In this document: positions 16,299 through 23,732 of the stretch, one piece after another
How positions within the stretch are numbered: position 1 is the first letter of the stretch
Layout: each line of letters starts with the position of its first letter
From: Rhizobium sp.
Lineage (GTDB): Bacteria; Pseudomonadota; Alphaproteobacteria; Rhizobiales; Rhizobiaceae
NCBI GenBank assembly: GCA_003501385.1
Contig: DNPN01000079.1
Location: 1 to 26,344, forward strand
DNA: 26,344 nucleotides
Direction of reading: 5' to 3'
Program-made: the position numbers and the translations under genes
The notes under the pieces: model-generated
Told to the model about the DNA's origin: nothing
Database searches by the model: none
Seen by the model: the letters and a program-made list of their open reading frames with translations, nothing else

Positions 16299-16342
16299 CT
16301 GCATAATTCTCTAAACCGATTCCGGTTTAAAGAATTATGCAG
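16299..16342. repeat. 44-bp near-perfect palindrome
   Basis: Twenty-base arms (16299-16318 and 16323-16342) match as a hairpin with one mismatch and a four-base loop, ATTC. The outer half is CTGCATAATTCT and its complement; the inner half is TAAACCG with CGGTTTA. It begins 15 bases after the previous dyad. It resembles small dispersed intergenic palindromes of rhizobial genomes as I remember them, but I saw no second copy in this window. It could also be an operator. Confidence 0.5.
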
Positions 16343-16353
16343 TAGCTTCAGGA

Positions 16354-16382
16354 TTGGCACAGTTCCGTTCCATATCTATTAA
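16354..16382 (+). promoter_or_regulatory. Putative promoter of the capsule operon
   Basis: TTGGCA (16354-16359) matches the -35 consensus at five of six positions. TATTAA (16377-16382) matches the -10 consensus at four of six. The spacer is 17 bases. It lies just downstream of the 44-bp palindrome and about 55 bases before the SDR start. Confidence 0.3.
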
Positions 16383-16437
16383 ATTGTAAACTTGTTACGT
16401 TCTGCCAACACCGCATCACAATTACCAAGGTTTCCCT

Positions 16438-17241
16438 ATGGTTCATACACTCATCACTGGAGGTTCAAGCGGAATAGGATTGAAAATCGCCCAACTGCTA
16501 GTACAGCGCGGCGAGAACGTCAGCTTATTGGCCCGCAACAATGCGAAGCTGGAAGATGCAAAGCGTTTGCTGCTCCGCGAGAGCCACGGCAGTCACGTGC
16601 GTACCATTCCCGTCGATGTCACTGATTTTCAAGCTATGAAAGACGCTGTAGCGTCCTGCGTCAAGGCGCAAGGCGCAATAGACAATCTCATTTCTTCGGC
16701 AGGGATGATTATACCACAGAGCTTTCTGCTCCAGACACATGAAGATTTTGACATCCAGATCAAAACAAATTTGATCGGGGTGGCGAATTCGATAAGGGCC
16801 ATTTATCCAGACATGATCGCGGCGCGACGCGGTAAAATCATGATCATTTCATCTGGCGCAGCACTCCTTGGCATACCCGGGTTTGGAGCCTATTGCGCTT
16901 CGAAATACGGATTGCGCGGTTTGGCAACCTCACTTCGTATCGAGGCACGACCCAAGGGAGTTTCAATTTCCATTTGCTTCCCACCGGACACCGACACGCC
17001 GCAATTTCGCACCGAAATCGCACAACGCAACGAAGAGACAAACATTTTTTTGGGACCGCCCAAACCGTGGCAGGTCGATAAAGTTGCAAATCGAATTTTG
17101 AAAGGTATGGATGCACGGGAAGATGAGATTTTTTTTGGGTTCGGCATGACGTTGCTTAATCATTTCGGCGCATTCATCAGACCTGCCATAGAAAAGGCAT
17201 ATGAGCGACGGAATCGAAAGAAAAGCCACATCAGCCGGTAA
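16438..17241 (+). CDS. rkpH: Short-chain dehydrogenase, 3-ketodihydrosphingosine reductase-like (RkpH-like)
   Basis: A 267-residue classical SDR. The NAD(P) glycine motif GGSSGIG is at 8-14 and the catalytic triad is S139, Y152 and K156 (YCASK). After the triad comes CFPPDTDTPQF, which closely resembles the PPDTDTP signature of eukaryotic 3-ketodihydrosphingosine reductases (KDSR/Tsc10). That points to reduction of a 3-ketone on a long-chain base-like product. This is the step expected after the alpha-oxoamine synthase encoded at 5948-7267. S. meliloti RkpH is also an SDR of the rkp-1 region. The ATG at 16438 has AAGG about eight bases before it. It leads the plus-strand capsule operon, linking the lipid genes with export. 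Confidence 0.8.
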   Translation: MVHTLITGGSSGIGLKIAQLLVQRGENVSLLARNNAKLEDAKRLLLRESHGSHVRTIPVDVTDFQAMKDAVASCVKAQGAIDNLISSAGMIIPQSFLLQTHEDFDIQIKTNLIGVANSIRAIYPDMIAARRGKIMIISSGAALLGIPGFGAYCASKYGLRGLATSLRIEARPKGVSISICFPPDTDTPQFRTEIAQRNEETNIFLGPPKPWQVDKVANRILKGMDAREDEIFFGFGMTLLNHFGAFIRPAIEKAYERRNRKKSHISR

Positions 17242-17288
17242 AATACATATTGGCACATCCTTGGTCCATCATCGGTAGAATTTAACGA

Positions 17289-17319
17289 GGGAAATCAAGC
17301 ATATATAGCTTTGTTTCCC
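17289..17319 (+). repeat. Hairpin in the leader of the methyltransferase gene
   Basis: Arms GGGAAATCAAGC (17289-17300) and GCTTTGTTTCCC (17308-17319) pair except for two internal bases, around the loop ATATATA. The hairpin ends just before the AGGAAG ribosome binding site (17322-17327). It is not followed by a T-run, so it is more likely a translational or RNA-stability element than a terminator. Confidence 0.35.
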
Positions 17320-17332
17320 GTAGGAAGTTTTG

Positions 17333-18238
17333 ATGAATATTCTTTTTTTGCGAAACCCAAACATCAGGAGATGGGCGCAGTCGCTCAACAATCTCAAAAT
17401 TTGGGCGTCGGCGCGGATCGCATCGCTCCGCAAAGCCCCGGAAGAGCAGGAGGGGTTTTCGCAATATGAGATGCGTCTGCCGCACCATCAAAACGCTATC
17501 GACGCGTTACCAGGCTGGAATTCGTCGTTTCCGTCTGAGCTCAATTTGGCTGCGGGTGCCATACCCCTCTTCGCGGACGGCAGAATATTCAAAGCGCTGG
17601 ACACCTATGGGTCAATTGAAGGAAAACGCATACTGGAAGTGGGGCCGCTCGAAGGAATGCACACCTACATTCTGAATCAGCGCAATCCAGCAAGCATCGA
17701 CGCCATCGAAGCCAACAAGCAGTGCTTCATGCGGTGTCTTGTCACCAAAGAGATCCTGAGACTGGATCGAGCAAATATCTATTTGGGAGACATTAAAAAC
17801 TGGCTTGAGGCATCGGATACTGTTTATGATTTTGCCCTTGCCTCCGGCGTGCTCTATCACATGCCCGACCCTGGCGAATTTCTGAGACTCTTGGCCGGTC
17901 GCACGCAAGCGCTTTTTTTGTGGACCCATTATTATGACGAAACCCTGATGCCAGAGAGTGATGTGCGACACACTCCTTTTAGCGGCAATGTCAAAACTCG
18001 TGATATTGGGGGGCAACAGATTCGATACTTCGAACGCAGCTACCAATTTGCCAATATGAGTGCATCATTTTGCGGCGGGATGAACGATCGACACTATTGG
18101 ATGCATCGGAACGATATTTTGAAACTTTTGAACCATCTTGGCTATAATGATGTAGTTGTTCAAGACGAAGAACCTTTGCACAGCGGAGGGCCATGCTTTT
18201 CCGTGTTTGCGAGGCGCGCACCAATAGCCAATGATTAG
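17333..18238 (+). CDS. SAM-dependent methyltransferase (class I)
   Basis: A 301-residue protein with a Rossmann-type SAM-binding domain. Motif I is RILEVGPLEG (99-108), an acidic residue at about E127 (DAIEAN) should bind the ribose, and GVLYHMPDP (172-180) is the usual post-motif segment of class I small-molecule methyltransferases. About 95 residues precede the fold. The ATG at 17333 has AGGAAG a few bases upstream. The gene is the second in the capsule operon, 91 bases after the SDR, with a hairpin in between. The substrate is not evident; a capsule sugar or the dedicated lipid are both possible. Confidence 0.75.
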   Translation: MNILFLRNPNIRRWAQSLNNLKIWASARIASLRKAPEEQEGFSQYEMRLPHHQNAIDALPGWNSSFPSELNLAAGAIPLFADGRIFKALDTYGSIEGKRILEVGPLEGMHTYILNQRNPASIDAIEANKQCFMRCLVTKEILRLDRANIYLGDIKNWLEASDTVYDFALASGVLYHMPDPGEFLRLLAGRTQALFLWTHYYDETLMPESDVRHTPFSGNVKTRDIGGQQIRYFERSYQFANMSASFCGGMNDRHYWMHRNDILKLLNHLGYNDVVVQDEEPLHSGGPCFSVFARRAPIAND

Positions 18239-18295
18239 ACGTCCTTGCTATTCCGACCTTTCTTTTTCAGGGGAAGCCGGCCATGGAGATGATTT

Positions 18296-19345
18296 TTGTT
18301 ATTCAATGTCGAATTTGACCACGGAGATGTGCTGGAAGGCTATCTGGTTCCAGATGGGTTTTCCGAGCAGCCCTCAGTCATAATCCGGAGGAATGACGGA
18401 AGCGAAGTGATGCTCGAATGCCGCGAAAGCCGACCCGCCGTCGTGCAATCTGGTCGGCACGCAACAGGACTGGTCGGATTTCGCCTCGATCACCACGTGA
18501 TGCCGGATCTTGCTTTGCAAACGCACCTGGTGATTTACGACTCCAAATCGGGACTATTGATCTACAGACGTCCACACGGCGGCAATCTGTTAAATTTGAA
18601 GCTCCTTCAGCTACAGTTGACACTGTTGCCAATGATCAAATTCGACCAATTTTGCGGGGATTTTTTTCAATTCTCGGTATCTTCCGTCGAAAAGTATGGC
18701 CACGAAACAACACTGCAGGCATTTCACTTAAGCAATACTCCGTCAATATACATTAGCGGCCGTCTTCTTTTCAGAAATTACGAAGAATTTATAGACAAGG
18801 GGTTCAAGGTTATCGCCAACATCCCCGACCCCTATTATGAAATGGCAACGCGCCTGTTTTTGATCAAGCGGCTATCCAAGAATGCGTTTTCATTTCTGGG
18901 AGAGCGAGACCGCATTTTACTCTCACCAGCCGTCGAGTATTTCGCCAACATAAACCTCGGAAATGAACGAGACATTCAACGCGCCTTCAAGAATGCACAT
19001 CAAAGGGTAGCAAGCGTCTTCCGCTCACCAGTGACCCGACAGCTTGTGTGCAGCCATCCAGAACAAATCGTTACTCGGCGCGAGATTGCCCCCGCGATAG
19101 ACGCGCTGTCTCGATTCGCAATTATTGGCTATGGTGATAACAATACCCACTTTCAAGATGAAGTTGGCACGATGTTTGGATTACCGGGCAACTGCTTTCC
19201 GGTTTTTCCGAAACAATCGGTCCTTCAGGAACTCGCAACAACACTTAGACAAATTCCCATTGCAGAAATGTGGTTGGAAGAGGATATCATTTTAGATTAT
19301 TACGTCAGACAAGCAGTCTCACCATATATTTCCTTGGACAGTTAG
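18296..19345 (+). CDS. Uncharacterised protein of the capsule operon
   Basis: A 349-residue soluble protein I cannot assign. The first ~110 residues look beta-rich (for example HGDVLEGYLVPDGF and GRHATGLVGFRLDHHV). A middle part follows (SIYISGRLLFRNYEEFIDKGF; IPDPYYEMATRLFLIKRL), and the C-terminal part is mostly alpha-helical, ending in VSPYISLDS. The segment SRFAIIGYGDNNTHFQDEVGTMFGLPGN faintly recalls the end of sulfotransferase-like domains, but I see no clear PAPS-binding loop. There is no signal peptide or membrane helix. The frame closes upstream at TGA 18290-18292, so TTG 18296, with GGAG seven bases before it, is the earliest possible start. It is followed nine bases later by kpsE, so a role in capsule synthesis or transport is likely from context only. 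Confidence 0.7.
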   Translation: MLFNVEFDHGDVLEGYLVPDGFSEQPSVIIRRNDGSEVMLECRESRPAVVQSGRHATGLVGFRLDHHVMPDLALQTHLVIYDSKSGLLIYRRPHGGNLLNLKLLQLQLTLLPMIKFDQFCGDFFQFSVSSVEKYGHETTLQAFHLSNTPSIYISGRLLFRNYEEFIDKGFKVIANIPDPYYEMATRLFLIKRLSKNAFSFLGERDRILLSPAVEYFANINLGNERDIQRAFKNAHQRVASVFRSPVTRQLVCSHPEQIVTRREIAPAIDALSRFAIIGYGDNNTHFQDEVGTMFGLPGNCFPVFPKQSVLQELATTLRQIPIAEMWLEEDIILDYYVRQAVSPYISLDS

Positions 19346-19354
19346 GCGCGGCAT

Positions 19355-20623
19355 ATGGCGACAGCAGGGGTGAAAGACCGGACGAAAGATGGAGCGACCC
19401 TTGACGTCGATGATGGAACACGTCGCCGCACGTGGATGCGTCCGTCTACTCTTTTTGCCAAACCCATGCGCAAGAGACAGTTGGCAGAAGTCTCAAACGA
19501 GCTTGATGCACCCGTACCGACAAGCGCGCCAGCGGGTAGAAAACCACCATGGTTATTCATATCATTCGTGATCATGGTACTCGGCCCTTCTCTTCTGAGC
19601 CTTGTTTATTTCGCTGGGATCGCCTCCGATCAGTACACTGCTGAAGCAAGATTTGCTGTCCGCTCGCTTTCAGACAACAGCACTGGCGACAAAGTTGACA
19701 CCACACTGATAAACATGCAGGTCGCTCCACAAGATGCCTATGTGGTGACCAGCTTCATTCATTCTGCGGAAATCCTGCGGAGGCTGAAAGGGCAAATCGA
19801 TTATCGAGCGATTTTTACAGATCCGAAAGCAGATTATTTTTCCAGATTCGACCCAAAGGATTCGGAGGAGGAATTCTTAAAATATTGGGATCGGCATGTG
19901 TTCTCGTATATCGATGGCCCTTCGGGCATTGTGACCTTGACAGTCAGAACGTTTCAACCCAAGGACGCAGTCGAACTGACCAAAGCCATTTTGCAGCAAA
20001 GCGAAAAGCTCGTGAATGAAATCACGCTGCGTGCGCGCGACGATTTGTTGGCCAGCTTCCGCACAGAAGTAACGAGGACAAAGGCTCAATATCTGGACGC
20101 TCTAAAAGACTCGAAGGATTTCCAACAAAAATCTGGACTTTTGAGCCCTGAGGTACAGGCCAAGGAGGCAGGAAAGCTTTTGACAGGCCTGTTTGCAAAA
20201 AAACTTGATCTCGAAACACGCCTCTTCGTGCTCAAAGAATCAGACGGCACAGATTCTCCAAGCTACAAGCAAATGGAGCGCGCTCAAGATGGCTTAAACA
20301 AGCAAGTGAAGGATTTGCAAGCGCAGCTTGTTGGATCAAACAACGATTCGCTGGCCAATCTGATTGCCGGTTTTGCGAAGCTTGAAACAAATCGCGAAGT
20401 GACTGAAAAGTTGTATGAATCAGCTCGCAGAAATTATGATCTCGCCTTTGCCGCCGTATCCAGAAAAGCGCTTTATCTGACAGTATTTGTGCAACCATCG
20501 ACACCTGAAGAGGCGCTGTTTCCAAAGCGCATTATGTCACCATTGATGATTTTTCTGGGGTTGTTTGTGTTCTGGACGACGCTCTGTTTAATTTGGGCTT
20601 CGGTCGAAGATCATATGCTTTAG
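19355..20623 (+). CDS. kpsE: KpsE/RkpR-like capsule export inner-membrane protein (first copy)
   Basis: A 422-residue polysaccharide co-polymerase-type protein of the KpsE/BexC/CtrB family. A charged, low-complexity cytoplasmic N-terminus of ~62 residues precedes a transmembrane helix (about 66-88), then the conserved GIASDQYTAEARFAVRS. A periplasmic region with long coiled-coil character (about 205-370) follows, then the PEEALFPKR block and a second helix (about 395-415). It should bridge the KpsM/KpsT pump and the OPX channel. The ATG at 19355 lies nine bases after the previous stop. The KpsT gene follows within eight bases. A clear paralogue is encoded at 21354-22625. Confidence 0.88.
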   Translation: MATAGVKDRTKDGATLDVDDGTRRRTWMRPSTLFAKPMRKRQLAEVSNELDAPVPTSAPAGRKPPWLFISFVIMVLGPSLLSLVYFAGIASDQYTAEARFAVRSLSDNSTGDKVDTTLINMQVAPQDAYVVTSFIHSAEILRRLKGQIDYRAIFTDPKADYFSRFDPKDSEEEFLKYWDRHVFSYIDGPSGIVTLTVRTFQPKDAVELTKAILQQSEKLVNEITLRARDDLLASFRTEVTRTKAQYLDALKDSKDFQQKSGLLSPEVQAKEAGKLLTGLFAKKLDLETRLFVLKESDGTDSPSYKQMERAQDGLNKQVKDLQAQLVGSNNDSLANLIAGFAKLETNREVTEKLYESARRNYDLAFAAVSRKALYLTVFVQPSTPEEALFPKRIMSPLMIFLGLFVFWTTLCLIWASVEDHML

Positions 20624-20631
20624 GGTCTGCT

Positions 20632-21285
20632 GTGATAAAATTTAACAATGTTTCAAAGCACTTTAAGGCCAGGCACCACAAGAAGATCATTCTCGATTGC
20701 GTTAATCTGGTATTTGAATCCGGCTATTCCTATGGTTTGTTGGGCGTAAATGGTGCGGGAAAATCGACAACCCTCAGCATGATTGCGGGAACACTGCTAC
20801 CCAATGCAGGCCGCATTACGAAAGACGTCCGGGTTTCCTGGCCGCTCGGCTTTGCCAATGGCTTCCATCCAGAAATGACCGGCAAAGAGAATTTAAATTT
20901 TGTCGCGCGAGTGTATGGTGAAGATGTCCGGCGCGTTGGACGTTTCGTTGAGGAGTTTGCCGAGCTTGGGGATTACATCAACGCACCCGTTCGCACCTAT
21001 TCCTCCGGGATGATGGCGAGACTGGCTTTTGGACTCTCGATGGCAATTGAGTTCGATTGCTATCTCATTGATGAAATCACTTCAGTGGGCGACGCCAGAT
21101 TTCAAGAGCGTTGTAGGGTTGCATTCGAACACAGACGCGCAAACTCTGATATCATTATGGTGTCTCATTCAATGGATACAATTAAAGACTACTGCGACAA
21201 GGGTATGCTTCTGGTCGATGGACGTATCATAGTCTATAATGACGTCGAGCATGCCATTGAAGCGTACTATCGTTTGAATCGGTAA
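20632..21285 (+). CDS. kpsT: KpsT-like capsule polysaccharide ABC transporter ATPase
   Basis: A 217-residue nucleotide-binding subunit, the usual KpsT length. Walker A is GVNGAGKST (38-46, K44), the ABC signature is YSSGMMARLAFG (from 123), Walker B is CYLIDE (143-148), and the switch histidine is H179 (VSHS). The VGDARF after Walker B is typical of polysaccharide exporters. It powers export of lipid-linked capsule with KpsM, encoded three genes later. I chose GTG 20632 because TAGGG precedes it and the protein then begins IKFNNVSKHF as in the family; a TTG at 20593 would overlap kpsE by 31 bases. Confidence 0.92.
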   Translation: MIKFNNVSKHFKARHHKKIILDCVNLVFESGYSYGLLGVNGAGKSTTLSMIAGTLLPNAGRITKDVRVSWPLGFANGFHPEMTGKENLNFVARVYGEDVRRVGRFVEEFAELGDYINAPVRTYSSGMMARLAFGLSMAIEFDCYLIDEITSVGDARFQERCRVAFEHRRANSDIIMVSHSMDTIKDYCDKGMLLVDGRIIVYNDVEHAIEAYYRLNR

Positions 21286-21353
21286 GGCGCTAGATATCTT
21301 CCACCTCATGCAAACTTTGATTCATCATTCTCTCTTCAGCGGGTAACGTTTTC

Positions 21354-22625
21354 TTGACGGAAAGCATCGAAAACTCACAGATCTCTGATTCTGACGTTTT
21401 GCATGTCAGGCGTAGCCGCGAGATAGCCGCGCGTCTTTCGGTGGCGGCAAGAAAATTGCGTTTTTCGACCTCAACCCGAAGCGATCTATATGCGGCAGTC
21501 GGCCTCCGACCGCGACCAATTGACCGGATCTTCAAGGTCGCTATCGTTTTTGCCACTGTTTTTTTGCTGATACTACCAATCATAGCAACGACCTTATATT
21601 ATGGATTTATCGCATCCGATCAGTACCAATCCGAGACGAGGTTCACCGTACGACCTTCCTCACCCGCACTTGGAAGGGACCAGGTCGGAAATGTTGTCGG
21701 CATGCCAGCGGCCGAAATTTATCAAGATACGCAAATCGTGGTGAATTTTATAAACAGTCGGGAAATCCTTGATGTTTTAAAACAGAAGATAAATTTCTAC
21801 GACACGTTTGGCGGCCCTGATATCGACCGGGTCGCACGACTACCCAAGGACGTCACAGAAGAAGAACTGCTTGATTATTGGGATCGCATGGTTTCCGTGT
21901 CCGTAACACCGACCAGTGGCATCATCACATTGAAGGCGCGCGCATTCACGCCTGAAAACGCAAGGACATTGGCCAAATACATCGTGGTAGCTGCGGAAAG
22001 CGTTGTGAATAAGGTCAATGATAGAATCTGGAAAGATGTCACGACGACCGCTCAAAACAACCTTGATCACGCCAAGATTGAGTTGCAGACCGCTCGGGAA
22101 AATCTCGCACAGGCGCGTAACAATAATGGCGTTTTATCCGTTGAAGGCAGTTCAGATGTCGTGACGAATTTAATCAGCGCCGCCGAGGGAGACCTGCTGA
22201 ATCTACAACAACGCTACCAGACACAGATCTCGATGGTGTCCAAAAATGCACCCCAAATGCAGGTTCTTCAAAGAGAAATCACGAGCAAGCAGAAGCAGGT
22301 TTTGGAACTCAAACAACGGCTGGCGGGAAATGAGGCCCAAGGCAGAAACCTTGCCTCAGTATCTCAGGATCTCTCACAACTTGAACTGGCCCAAAGTCTG
22401 GCGGAGCAGCAATTTGCGGCGAGCGTTAAATCTTACGAGCAAATACAATTTGTCAGCAAACAACAACTTCTCTATCTCGACAGCTTCCTTCCGCCTCAGT
22501 TGCCCGATGATGCCCAATATCCAAAACGCGCTTTGTGGATTTTTGTCACCATATTAGCAAGCGTGTCTCTCTGGGGGGTAATACTTGGATTACTGAATAT
22601 TGCCCGCGCGCACCTGTCCCATTAA
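21354..22625 (+). CDS. KpsE-like capsule export inner-membrane protein (second copy)
   Basis: A 423-residue paralogue of the protein at 19355-20623, with the same architecture. It has a ~60-residue cytoplasmic N-terminus, a transmembrane helix (about 61-84), then GFIASDQYQSETRFTVRPS. A periplasmic coiled-coil region follows, then PDDAQYPKRALW and a C-terminal helix. The EEELLDYWDR segment corresponds to EEEFLKYWDR in the first copy. Two KpsE-type proteins around one KpsT is not the standard E. coli arrangement, which has one KpsE; S. meliloti has two related proteins (RkpU and RkpR) in separate regions. The start is uncertain: TTG 21354 is the earliest suitable codon, and no ATG occurs before the membrane helix. 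It follows KpsT by 68 bases that hold no other signal I can see. Confidence 0.85.
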   Translation: MTESIENSQISDSDVLHVRRSREIAARLSVAARKLRFSTSTRSDLYAAVGLRPRPIDRIFKVAIVFATVFLLILPIIATTLYYGFIASDQYQSETRFTVRPSSPALGRDQVGNVVGMPAAEIYQDTQIVVNFINSREILDVLKQKINFYDTFGGPDIDRVARLPKDVTEEELLDYWDRMVSVSVTPTSGIITLKARAFTPENARTLAKYIVVAAESVVNKVNDRIWKDVTTTAQNNLDHAKIELQTARENLAQARNNNGVLSVEGSSDVVTNLISAAEGDLLNLQQRYQTQISMVSKNAPQMQVLQREITSKQKQVLELKQRLAGNEAQGRNLASVSQDLSQLELAQSLAEQQFAASVKSYEQIQFVSKQQLLYLDSFLPPQLPDDAQYPKRALWIFVTILASVSLWGVILGLLNIARAHLSH

Positions 22626-22634
22626 GACGCTGAG

Positions 22635-23726
22635 ATGAAAATACCTGTTAGAGACTGGATTTATTTCGCGCTACCAAAGCCATGCGCAAGTCGCACGACG
22701 ACGCTGGAACCAGATCAGATTAGGCGTGTCGTTGTGATGCGGCATGATTCAAACCCAACCTTCACATATTACCTGGAGACGCGGCTTCGTCATCTTACGG
22801 TGCCTGTGGATGTCATCGAAAGCAAAGACACCATTAATGGCATAGATCCATCTACAACGTTCGTGATCATATGCAGGTACATACCTTTATTGCAACTATT
22901 GTGGCTTTGGCGACACCGATCGCGCTTCCTCGGTATCGCCTTGTTCATTGATGATGATATCGCCGCGACTGTCGTTGAGGGGAAAAGTGGATGTGGATAC
23001 AAGTTTTATTTGATTCAGCGCGCGCTGCTGCCACTGATCTATCTCAATCGGATCTTGACGAGCGTATGGGCCTCCACCCAAACATTGGCCGGTAGTCTGG
23101 CGGCCAACGCAGTTATCGCGCCATGCCCACCACCCGAAGTTTACGCAGTTGCACCGACCATATTGAGCAAGCCAGAGAGCCTTTTACGCATGGCTTTTCA
23201 CGCGACGGGTGCCCACGATGCTGAGCACGTCTTTCTCATGCCCATCGTGAAGACAGCCTTGGAAAAGCTACCAAATCTCCAATTCGATGTTGTGGCCGAA
23301 GGGCGAATAGGTCACCGTTGGATGCGTGAGCTGGGTGGATTGGGTCATCGTGTTCGTGTCATCAAGCCACACTCATGGAGTGCGTATTTAGACGAAGCGG
23401 TTAGCCTACAGGCAGATATTCTTTTGGTACCTCTGCTACCCGGTCGCGTCAATGCCGCGAGAGCCGACACGAAGAGAATTGACGCAGCACGCCTGGGGGC
23501 AGCAGCCATCTTTTCGAGGTGCAAGACTTACGAACGATGTTTCACCGAAGGCGAAATTTTGGTCAATAATAATTCTCAAAGCTGGGTCGAAGCGATACAA
23601 TCTCTCGCCGATGAACCTGAAACACGATTGAGAGCAAAAAATGCCACGTCAGCGTCAATTGCTGCTATGTTGAAATATGCATCTCCTAAGCTTCCCGGGC
23701 TTGAAGATTATTTTTCGGAGAGGTGA
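22635..23726 (+). CDS. Probable GT-B-fold glycosyltransferase
   Basis: A 363-residue protein. The C-terminal half looks like a GT4-type donor-binding domain: NLQFDVVAEG, HSWSAYLDEAVSLQADILLVPLLPG, then DTKRIDAARLGAAAIFSRC and a region ending WVEAIQSLADEPETR, as in group 1 glycosyltransferases. The N-terminal half contains RRVVVMRHDSNPTFTYY and a hydrophobic stretch but no clear GT motif. It lies nine bases after the second KpsE gene and six bases before KpsM, so it is part of the same operon and probably adds a sugar to the capsule or its linker. Donor and acceptor are not known. Confidence 0.65.
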   Translation: MKIPVRDWIYFALPKPCASRTTTLEPDQIRRVVVMRHDSNPTFTYYLETRLRHLTVPVDVIESKDTINGIDPSTTFVIICRYIPLLQLLWLWRHRSRFLGIALFIDDDIAATVVEGKSGCGYKFYLIQRALLPLIYLNRILTSVWASTQTLAGSLAANAVIAPCPPPEVYAVAPTILSKPESLLRMAFHATGAHDAEHVFLMPIVKTALEKLPNLQFDVVAEGRIGHRWMRELGGLGHRVRVIKPHSWSAYLDEAVSLQADILLVPLLPGRVNAARADTKRIDAARLGAAAIFSRCKTYERCFTEGEILVNNNSQSWVEAIQSLADEPETRLRAKNATSASIAAMLKYASPKLPGLEDYFSER

Positions 23727-23732
23727 TTTCCA

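Larger units (their letters stand above)
16086..16437. promoter_or_regulatory. Divergent intergenic control region, OPX / capsule operon
   Basis: This 352-base, AT-rich spacer separates the OPX gene from the long plus-strand capsule operon and has no convincing gene. It holds two large dyads (16248-16283 and 16299-16342) and a plausible promoter facing the SDR gene at 16354-16382. I saw no strong promoter facing the OPX gene, although one is expected here. Confidence 0.5.
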
